From Methanosarcinales archaeon (GTDB lineage Archaea > Halobacteriota > Methanosarcinia > Methanosarcinales > Methanoperedenaceae): 64,000 bases of DNA. The position numbers and the translations under genes were made by a program. Location of the stretch: assembly GCA_905339155.1 (NCBI GenBank), contig CAJPFJ010000036.1:1-64000 (forward strand), written 5' to 3'. This document shows, one piece after another, positions 57,716 to 64,000 of this stretch (its first letter is position 1; each line of letters opens with the position of its first letter). Below the pieces are notes generated by a model. That model did no database searches, was not told the DNA's origin, and saw nothing but the letters and a program-made list of their open reading frames with translations.

Positions 57716-57897
57716 TCCGTCGTCCTATCGCCTGCCCGCCCTGATAAGACCTATGCGGTGCGCCTCTTGATGGTTTTTTTCTCTGCACCCTCGCAGAAAT
57801 ATATTATTTCCGCCCGCAGGCGGTCAAGCATTCCCGCAGGGCAAACCTTCAAGTTGGGCGCACCGCATTTGATAAAGGGCGGGCAGGAGGCGACGGA
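57716..57897. repeat. GC-rich long imperfect inverted repeat
   Basis: The left arm (57716-57764) and right arm (57857-57897) pair over about 40 bp with small gaps: tccgtcg, cctgcccgccct and atgcggtgcgcc appear in one and as complements in the other. The 92-bp loop holds further small hairpins (ccgcccgcaggcgg, cccgcaggg). G+C is far above the surrounding DNA. Transcribed, it would fold into a long stem; as DNA it could be a miniature element of foreign origin. Confidence 0.75.
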
Positions 57898-58397
57898 TTT
57901 CTTTTTGCGTGAACGCAAGGGCGATAGTTGTTTTGCGCATCCTCTTTAGTGAAAAGGAACAACGTGAGAAATCACATAAACCGCGATTGTCCGAGCACCG
58001 GGAGGCGCAGGACTGTCGTTCAACCTCCTGCAGTAAGTACGCCCGCAGGCGAATTCGGGCAGTGCCCGAACCCATTGGGAGGCGTGCTTAGTGCGGCGCT
58101 AATCACCATCATATTAAATTATTACGTTCAAATGCCGTTAAGTTATTAGTGATTTCTGAGGATATTCTTAAGCGCGGGCGCGCCTTGGCTAATATAGAAT
58201 AAAGCCGAAAGTGAAACAGTAGGCTTTATAGAAATCATACATTTGGAATTTATTAATATATATTATTACAAGTCTCATGTTATGTGAAAAATTATATTTT
58301 TGTGAATAGCCATGCAATGAAAATTATTTCCTTATTCATGATATTCTAATCATCTATATAGTAAAATATTTATAACTTATTAACTCTTAGAGGTTTG
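57898..58397. other. Non-coding region between GC-rich repeat and retron
   Basis: The first 200 bp stay GC-rich with short hairpins (ttgcgtgaacgcaa at about 57906; ttcgggcagtgcccgaa at about 58053), then composition drops to AT-rich and looks like a promoter region for the retron RNA. Short open frames here overlap on both strands and show no family pattern. Confidence 0.5.
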
Positions 58398-58572
58398 TTG
58401 CCCTCAGCTTTGAATTAGCTCTCGCCGGAGAGTTATGTGTGGTGATACATCACGCAAATGGCCTACCAAGCAAAGGTGAAACATCAGTTCAAATATATAT
58501 AATACCTTTGACCGCAACATATAATTTGATAATTATATGCAGTAAAGCGCCCAGCGCTTTAGTGAGGGCAAT
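58397..58572 (+). ncRNA. Retron msr-msd non-coding RNA
   Basis: Terminal inverted repeats a1 ttgccctca (58398-58406) and a2 tgagggcaa (58563-58571) enclose the element. After a1 comes TTAGC (58415-58419) directly before a hairpin ctctc-gccg-gagag, the context of the branching guanosine in retrons such as Ec86; G58418 is the predicted 2'-5' branch base. Further stems are caaaggt/acctttg (58471-58510), catataatt/aattatatg (58518-58539) and taaagcgc/gcgcttta (58543-58561), the last just before a2, as expected of the msd. The RT gene begins about 50 bp downstream. The boundaries of msr versus msd are inferred. Confidence 0.82.
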
Positions 58573-58618
58573 TAAATTTATATAATATACAATGCATAAT
58601 TTGATTTTAGAATAATGA

Positions 58619-60286
58619 GTGAACGATGTGAAAATGGAAATATCAAATAATGAAAAATTGAAAATTTTGTTTGATAGTTATATTGAAACAGCAATAATCC
58701 CAAGCTTAAATGAAGATGAATATAGAAAAGAATTTAAATCATTCAAAAGATTAAAGTCCAAGAAATTGCCATATGTTTATGATATTGATCATTTGAGTAA
58801 CCTAACAAATTCATCTTCAAAGCAGGTCAGATTTTTCTTATCGAATAAGGATATAGGTTATACTACTTTTAGAATTCCAAAAAAAATGGGGGGTTTTAGG
58901 GAAATCAATGCATCATCAAAAAAACTGAAAATAATCCAAAAATGGATTTTAAATAATATATTATATAAGTTGGATTCCAGTGATTATGTATATGGATTTA
59001 TTCCAGGAAAAACAATTTATTCCAATGCCCAAATACATGTAAATCATGACTTAGTTTTAGGGATTGATATAAAAGATTTTTTTCCGAGTATAAAATTTGG
59101 CTCTATTTATCATATCTTCAAATCGGCAGGTTATTCTAACAAAATTGCTTGGACATTCGCCGACCTGTGCACTTATCATTGGAAATTACCTCAAGGAGCG
59201 CCAACAAGTCCTATGTTATCTAATTTGGCAGGTAAACGACTTGATATGAGAATAGCCAAGTATTGCAATAGAAGGCATTTTACTTATTCAAGATATGCCG
59301 ATGATATCACTATTTCGGGCTCATATAAGCTTCCAATGCACAAAGAAAAAATTATCAAGATTATTGAAGGGAATGGGTTTACAGTTAATAAGAAAAAAAC
59401 TAGACTGTTTTCAAAGGGTTCAAGACAGAAAGTAACTGGATTAGTAGTCAATGATAAAGTAAGCATTGGCAGGAAAAAGAAAAAGTGGATAAGAGCAATT
59501 GTACATAATATTTTAATGAATGGTTTCGTTGCCGAAAATAAGGAAAACGATCCTTTTTTTAGGGAAAGAATATTTGGACATTTAGGATATACCAATATGG
59601 TTGATTCTGAATTTGCAAGACCTCTTATCGAGTCACTTAAAAAAATTGATTTGTCAGAATATAATGAAGCTATAATCGAAACACGAGAATCTGAAATAAA
59701 AGTGAATTATTTAAAAAGAAAGTCAAAATCGATTTTAATTAAATTTGATGATCTGGGATTTTTTCAAAAGATTGCCGAGTTTCCGGAAGGTGCATTTAAT
59801 GATGATTTTAAAAATCAAATAAATAATTTACTCGAAAAATGTGAAAAACACGGGGTTGAAGCTTGTAGCGATTGTTTAGACATTAAAAATGAAATATATA
59901 AAAAATGCATGAAATATATTATAGGTCATTATACAGGAACTACAGGGGGACACCATCATGGCCATGAAATTTATGACATGGAAGCTGAAACTCGTCTATT
60001 TGGAAAGACTATTGCTGTTGCTTTTATCATGAAATCAGGGACAAGTGATTCCACTAAAGAAAATAGTATCTTTAGGCAAGTTGCTAAAAGCTTTCGTTTT
60101 GATGGTATTGACCTAATTGGAATAGTAACTACCAGCAATCTAAAAAGTGAATTACTTGAAGATTTGAAAAGTTTGATAATGAATCATAATAATGGCAAAA
60201 AGAAAGAACAGTTGTATTGTTTAATTATGAGACCCGAAATGAAAAGAATATTGTATGATTTTAATAAGGTGGTTACCAATTCATAG
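58619..60286 (+). CDS. Retron reverse transcriptase with C-terminal extension
   Basis: A 555-residue protein. The RT core (about 45-300) has the retron-specific NAxxH motif (SNAQIH, 136-140), LVLGIDIKDFFPSI with catalytic Asp150, LPQGAPTSPMLSNLAG, RYADDITIS (226-232) and the retron VTG motif (QKVTGLVV, 272-274). Retron RTs are usually about 300-350 residues; the extra 230 residues include a Cys pattern (Cys408, Cys416, Cys419, Cys430), HHHGH (445-449) and an alpha/beta part with AVAFIMKSG and LIGIVTTSNLKSELLEDL, resembling a restriction-endonuclease-like fold. This tail may be the toxic effector. Starts at GTG 58619, GTG 58628 or ATG 58634 are all possible. Confidence 0.9.
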   Translation: MNDVKMEISNNEKLKILFDSYIETAIIPSLNEDEYRKEFKSFKRLKSKKLPYVYDIDHLSNLTNSSSKQVRFFLSNKDIGYTTFRIPKKMGGFREINASSKKLKIIQKWILNNILYKLDSSDYVYGFIPGKTIYSNAQIHVNHDLVLGIDIKDFFPSIKFGSIYHIFKSAGYSNKIAWTFADLCTYHWKLPQGAPTSPMLSNLAGKRLDMRIAKYCNRRHFTYSRYADDITISGSYKLPMHKEKIIKIIEGNGFTVNKKKTRLFSKGSRQKVTGLVVNDKVSIGRKKKKWIRAIVHNILMNGFVAENKENDPFFRERIFGHLGYTNMVDSEFARPLIESLKKIDLSEYNEAIIETRESEIKVNYLKRKSKSILIKFDDLGFFQKIAEFPEGAFNDDFKNQINNLLEKCEKHGVEACSDCLDIKNEIYKKCMKYIIGHYTGTTGGHHHGHEIYDMEAETRLFGKTIAVAFIMKSGTSDSTKENSIFRQVAKSFRFDGIDLIGIVTTSNLKSELLEDLKSLIMNHNNGKKKEQLYCLIMRPEMKRILYDFNKVVTNS

Positions 60287-60329
60287 GTCCACCATTTAAA
60301 CTTAACTGTTTTTTATGCTAGCAATTGGA

Positions 60330-60349
60330 CTATTGTAAAAGTTACAATA
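60330..60349. repeat. CTATTGTAA palindrome copy 1
   Basis: ctattgtaa-aag-ttacaata, 44 bp after the retron RT stop. It is the first of three similar palindromes here and could act as a terminator or protein-binding site. Confidence 0.6.
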
Positions 60350-60383
60350 CATGCATGAAAAATTATGTTAGCAAATTCTTATG

Positions 60384-60405
60384 CTATTGTAACTTATTAC
60401 AATAG
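60384..60405. repeat. CTATTGTAA palindrome copy 2
   Basis: Perfect arms ctattgtaa and ttacaatag around ctta, ending five bases before the ATG of the broken small gene at 60411. Its position suggests an operator or an element end. Confidence 0.7.
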
Positions 60406-60410
60406 ACACT

Positions 60411-60686
60411 ATGGGGAAAGAATTCATTCGAGAAATTGGGAGCCATAAGTACAAATATCTTGTATATTGGGACAAGAGTGAAAAGAAATAAAAACAAAAG
60501 TACTTGGGAAGAGTGGATATTGAAAAAACAATAATTTTGAAGATGCCTACTGAAAAAGAAGCTGCTGAAGCCATAATAAAGATAGGAGGAGGTTTAATAG
60601 AACGTAAACATTTGGAAAAATGGATTAAAAGATTGAAATTTAAAGAGAACATGGATATATTGAAGAATCTGTTTGTTGAACAATGA
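60411..60686 (+). pseudogene. Small gene with an in-frame TAA
   Basis: From ATG 60411 the frame reads MGKEFIREIGSHKYKYLVYW, DKSEKK, a TAA at 60489-60491, then continues in the same frame KQKYLGRVDIEKTIILKMPT to a TGA at 60686. The pattern Ile-Gly-x-His-Lys-Tyr ... Lys-Tyr-Leu-Gly-Arg-Val-Asp is common in Methanosarcinales accessory genes and spans the stop, so one gene of 91 codons has been interrupted. A TTG at 60504 could restart a 60-residue protein. It is bracketed by two palindromes. Confidence 0.6.
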
Positions 60687-60692
60687 TTTTAG

Positions 60693-60714
60693 CTATTGTA
60701 ACCAGTTACAATAG
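60693..60714. repeat. CTATTGTAA palindrome copy 3
   Basis: Perfect 10-bp arms ctattgtaac and gttacaatag separated by ca, seven bases after the stop of the broken small gene. Together with copy 2 it frames a unit of about 330 bp. Confidence 0.7.
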
Positions 60715-60944
60715 TATAAAATAAGTTACCAATGGTTTTAGGCAGGCGTTGGTAACCACCAATAAGAAAGAGTTAGATTAAATTTGTATATAAAAACAAT
60801 GAAAGTATATGCAAAAAATTGCTTGTTTTTAGATCAATCCTTTATTTTTCAACACATTAGGATAACTACCAACACGAATTGAAATCCCCCAAAACCGACA
60901 AAACTTTAAGCTTAATTGCTGTGTAGATGCCTTAAAGTGATAAA

Positions 60945-62843
60945 ATGCAGATACTACTTATTCATTCGGATTTTATAGAATATGAAACCAAAAAAAGCAC
61001 GCCTGTTGCTGAGAAAATAGATGACGACCTCAAGAAAGGCAGGATGGAAGAAGTTCTTGCTGTTTTTGTAGCTGTTGAGAAAAGCGACGAAGATAAACTT
61101 GAATCTGCTGCTTCTCAGGCTGTTACCGAAATAAAAAAGGTCACCGAACAGGTAAAAACAAATCGTGTGATGTTATACCCGTATGCACACCTGAGTTCAA
61201 GTCTTTCATCACCAAAAACAGCGATCGAAACATTGAAAAAAATCGAGGAATTACTTAAAGAAGCCCGGTTTGAAGTCAAACGAGCCCCATTTGGCTGGTA
61301 TAAATCCTTCACAATAAAATGCAAAGGGCATCCCCTCTCTGAACTTTCAAGAACAATCAGGATCGGCGAAGAAAAATGCATTACGGTAATAAAGGAAAAA
61401 GAAGAAGTTGTTTCAGAAGCCCTGAAATCCGAAGCAAAAGCCGTATCCTACTGGCATATTTTAACACCGGGTGGTGAATTGCTAAAACCGGAGGAATTTG
61501 ATTTTAAGGGGCATGATAATCTTAAGAAGTTCGTGAATTATGAGATACACAAGAGCCGGGCAGTGGACAGGATCCCGCCGCATGTTGAACTCATGAGAAG
61601 GCTTGAGCTTGCTGATTATGAACCTGGCTCTGACTCCGGGAACATGCGCTTTTATCCAAAGGGCAGGCTCATGAAGAGCCTCATTGAAAATTACGTCCTG
61701 GAAGAGACCGCAAAAATGGGTGCAATGGAAGTTGAGACGCCTTTGATGTATGATATGAACCATCCGACATTGAAGAAATATCTTGACCGCTTCCCTGCGC
61801 GCCAGTATTCCATAGAAGCTGACAAAAAGCAGCTATTCCTTCGCTTTGCGGCATGTTTCGGGCAGTTCCTGATGAACCACGATATGACTATTTCATACAG
61901 GAACCTGCCTCTTAGAATGGTAGAACTAACACGCTACAGCTTCAGAAAAGAGCAAAGCGGTGAACTTGTGGGACTGCGCCGCCTGCGCGCATTCACCATG
62001 CCTGATATGCACTCTTTGTGCAAGGATATGGATGAGGCGGTAGAACAGTTCAATGAACAGTACAATATGTGCATAAATGTTCTCTCAAAGATCGGCATTG
62101 ACCTTTCGGATTTTGAAGTAGCTATACGCTTTACCAGGGATTTCTATGAAGAGAACAGGGATTTCATTGTAGGACTTGTTAAAACTGTCAATAAACCAGT
62201 GCTGATAGAACTCTGGGACCAGAGGTTTTTCTATTTCGTCCTGAAGTTCGAGTTCAATTACATAGATGCCATGGACAAGGCAAGCGCCTTATCAACTGTA
62301 CAGATCGATGTTGAAAACGCCGAACGTTACGGAATAAAATATATTGATTCAACAGGTGCGGAAAAAAGACCTTTTATCCTTCATTGCTCACCAAGCGGCG
62401 CTATTGAAAGATGCATCTATGCGCTCCTTGAAAAAGCCAATATGAACTCGGAGAAAGGAATTGTCCCCATGTTCCCTGTCTGGCTTTCACCCACGCAGGT
62501 GCGAGTGATACCTGTTGCGGAAAAACACATGGAATATGCGGAAAAAGTCGCAGGAGAACTGAACGGCAGGGTTGACATTGATGACCGTGAAGAGACGGTT
62601 GGCAAGAAGATCCGCGACGCTGGAAAGGAATGGATACCGTATGTGGCAGTGGTTGGAGATGAGGAAGTTACGGGCGGGAATATTACCGTTACAATAAGGA
62701 GCGAATCTATGCCGAATAAGCCTGTTAATGTAAAAATGAGCATTAATGAACTAAATGAAAGGATTTCAAAAGATATCTCCGGATTCCCATTCAAGAGCCA
62801 TCCGCTTGCTGTGAAATTGTCGGTGAGGCCCAGGTTCGTTTAA
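60945..62843 (+). CDS. thrS: Threonyl-tRNA synthetase, archaeal type
   Basis: A 632-residue class II synthetase. The N-terminal 140 residues, [20 protein letters not shown] and [20 protein letters not shown], form the archaeal D-aminoacyl-tRNA deacylase-like editing domain that removes serine. The catalytic core has motif 2 [20 protein letters not shown] and motif 3 [20 protein letters not shown], and the C-terminal anticodon-binding domain starts at [20 protein letters not shown]. Normal length. It stands alone, with a TATA-like stretch about 40 bp upstream. Confidence 0.96.
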   Translation: MQILLIHSDFIEYETKKSTPVAEKIDDDLKKGRMEEVLAVFVAVEKSDEDKLESAASQAVTEIKKVTEQVKTNRVMLYPYAHLSSSLSSPKTAIETLKKIEELLKEARFEVKRAPFGWYKSFTIKCKGHPLSELSRTIRIGEEKCITVIKEKEEVVSEALKSEAKAVSYWHILTPGGELLKPEEFDFKGHDNLKKFVNYEIHKSRAVDRIPPHVELMRRLELADYEPGSDSGNMRFYPKGRLMKSLIENYVLEETAKMGAMEVETPLMYDMNHPTLKKYLDRFPARQYSIEADKKQLFLRFAACFGQFLMNHDMTISYRNLPLRMVELTRYSFRKEQSGELVGLRRLRAFTMPDMHSLCKDMDEAVEQFNEQYNMCINVLSKIGIDLSDFEVAIRFTRDFYEENRDFIVGLVKTVNKPVLIELWDQRFFYFVLKFEFNYIDAMDKASALSTVQIDVENAERYGIKYIDSTGAEKRPFILHCSPSGAIERCIYALLEKANMNSEKGIVPMFPVWLSPTQVRVIPVAEKHMEYAEKVAGELNGRVDIDDREETVGKKIRDAGKEWIPYVAVVGDEEVTGGNITVTIRSESMPNKPVNVKMSINELNERISKDISGFPFKSHPLAVKLSVRPRFV

Positions 62844-62895
62844 TTAAGCAATATTTCAGATAACTTAATTACCCTATACTCAAAATATATCAGTG

Positions 62896-63267
62896 ATGCC
62901 TGAAAGAAAGGTTACAAAGGTACTACTCTTCCTAAAAAACATGGTATATGAGAGTACAAGTCCCATGGAAATCCTCAGGTTCGCTAAATATTATAAAAAG
63001 AAAGGACTGGATGTAATTCTGGTTCTCTGGGGTCCGATGGGTGTTATTCTTGGAAAAAAAGGCAAGACCGGATCTCCTCCTTATGATGAGCGGGTTCGGG
63101 AATGTCTCGACCTGGGAATTAAGATCAAATGCTGTGAACTTGCTTCATCGATGATAGGTTTTGATAAGGACGAACTTATTGAAGGGATAGAAATGATACA
63201 CTCATTTGAAGTGGCTGATCTTATGCTTGAGTATTGTGAAAATGGGCAGCTTATAATAAACCTTTGA
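62896..63267 (+). CDS. DsrE-family sulfur relay-like protein
   Basis: A 123-residue alpha/beta protein, VTKVLLFLKNMVYESTSPME, GLDVILVLWGPMGVILGKKG and GIKIKCCELASSMIGFDKDE, which follows the DsrE/DsrF/peroxiredoxin-like fold. Cys-Cys at residues about 81-82 could be the persulfide site used by active family members. I use the second start codon, ATG 62896; GTG 62893 is directly before it. No linked sulfur genes are visible. Confidence 0.75.
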   Translation: MPERKVTKVLLFLKNMVYESTSPMEILRFAKYYKKKGLDVILVLWGPMGVILGKKGKTGSPPYDERVRECLDLGIKIKCCELASSMIGFDKDELIEGIEMIHSFEVADLMLEYCENGQLIINL

Positions 63268-63305
63268 GCAAGTCTTTTTATTAAATAAAACCAATTAGCG
63301 CCACT

Positions 63306-64000
63306 ATGGACAGAGAGCTCCTTGAGAAAATCAAAAGAGGCAAGATCAGTTTTCATGAAATTGATAAAATAGTTGATGTAAATGCTTCTATTGAGTTGAG
63401 GCGAACTGCAGTTTCTGAAATGACCGGAACACAATTCAATCATATTTCTAATTATTCCATGGATGTTGAAAATGTCACTAAACGCAATATAGAGAACATG
63501 ATAGGCGTTATACAGGTTCCCCTGGGGGTTGCCGGACCGCTTCGCGTCAATGGTGAATATGCAAAAGGCGAATACTATATTCCCCTTGCAACGACAGAAG
63601 GCGCACTTATTGCAAGCGCAGACAGGGGAAGCTCTGTTATCACTGTGTCGGGTGGCGCAAATGTGAGGATATTCAAGGATGAGATGACAAGAGCCCCGGT
63701 TTTTAAGACAAAAGATATAATAGGTGCAAAAAAGCTCGTTGAGTGGGTCAATGCCAATTTCGGGAGGCTGAAACAACTTGCAGAAGGAACAACACGTTTC
63801 GGGGAATTGCTGTCCATAAATGCGTTTACAGCCGGCAGAAATGTCTTTTTACGATTTTCCTATGATACTAAGGATGCAATGGGAATGAATATGGTCACGA
63901 TAGCAACGGATGCCGCTGTTGACCTCATATTATCCGAAAATGACGTTGAGCTCGTTGCTTTATCCGGTAATATGTGCTCAGATAAGAAACCTGCTGCAAT
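63306..64000 (+). CDS. hmgA: HMG-CoA reductase, 3' end outside window
   Basis: The first 231 codons of a class I HMG-CoA reductase, starting MDRELLEKIKRGKISFHEID. Visible marks are GVAGPLRVNG, the catalytic Glu in LATTEGALIAS, the NADPH-binding RFSYDTKDAMGMNM and the catalytic Lys region GNMCSDKKPAA at the window edge. It makes mevalonate for the isoprenoid chains of archaeal lipids. The gene starts 38 bp after the DsrE-like gene and may share its transcript. Confidence 0.95.
   Translation, partial: MDRELLEKIKRGKISFHEIDKIVDVNASIELRRTAVSEMTGTQFNHISNYSMDVENVTKRNIENMIGVIQVPLGVAGPLRVNGEYAKGEYYIPLATTEGALIASADRGSSVITVSGGANVRIFKDEMTRAPVFKTKDIIGAKKLVEWVNANFGRLKQLAEGTTRFGELLSINAFTAGRNVFLRFSYDTKDAMGMNMVTIATDAAVDLILSENDVELVALSGNMCSDKKPAA

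Noticed and set aside
57758-58149. Overlapping open frames of 60-83 codons in the GC-rich region
   Set aside because: They overlap on both strands, lie over inverted repeats and show no protein pattern; high G+C alone lowers stop frequency.
60489-60491. Reading through the TAA as a recoded amino acid
   Set aside because: The codon is TAA, not the TAG used for pyrrolysine in Methanosarcinales, and no recoding structure is visible; a nonsense mutation is simpler.

Overview
This window reads as chromosomal DNA of a methanogen-related archaeon of the Methanosarcinales, most likely a relative of Candidatus Methanoperedens (this assignment is inference). Supporting it are an archaeal threonyl-tRNA synthetase with its own N-terminal editing domain, HMG-CoA reductase, an NrpR-type nitrogen regulator without a DNA-binding domain, an MJ0807-like chorismate lyase, a PGF-pre-PGF surface protein, a DUF1673-type module typical of Methanosarcinales, a multihaem cytochrome c with a surface-type beta domain, and AT-rich spacers with GGTG-type ribosome binding sites.

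Layout. Positions 1-21.8 kb are a surface polysaccharide locus. It contains a surface protein with a low-complexity stalk, a membrane GT2, six GT4 glycosyltransferases, a GT39-like mannosyltransferase, GDP-mannose dehydratase plus a sugar reductase (a likely GDP-6-deoxyhexose route), a Wzm/Wzt-type ABC exporter whose ATPase carries a sugar-binding tail, a radical SAM protein and three methyltransferases. The locus shows wear: a decayed second wzt fragment, a gmd 3' remnant, a VapBC pair, and a HicB whose HicA partner is cut off just before wzt. Positions 22-32 kb hold a repeat-containing surface protein and housekeeping genes (metallo-hydrolase, MFS transporter, moaB, argA-like, purB, NrpR-like). 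Positions 32-38 kb hold conserved archaeal genes and the gatCAB-ilvE run. Positions 38-41 kb are a nickel/cobalt ECF transporter preceded by an inverted repeat with NikR geometry.

Positions 41-50.7 kb are more accessory: a UbiA-like enzyme, a PAS histidine kinase, a five-haem cytochrome, a decayed regulator/DUF1673 module, a membrane protein with a WWDY motif resembling the soluble part of oligosaccharyltransferase AglB, and an AAA ATPase/TOPRIM-like pair that may be a defence system. uvrB follows, apparently with a non-AUG start.

Positions 53-60.7 kb are a retroelement zone. One group II intron (53.2-57.6 kb) is interrupted inside its reverse transcriptase gene by a second, related group II intron, forming a twintron; removing the inner intron restores the reading frame. 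About 1 kb further on is a complete-looking retron: a structured non-coding RNA with matching a1/a2 ends and a TTAGC branch context, followed by a reverse transcriptase with the retron NAxxH and VTG motifs and a long C-terminal extension that may be the effector. The window ends with thrS, a DsrE-like gene and the start of hmgA. I saw no rRNA, tRNA or CRISPR array.
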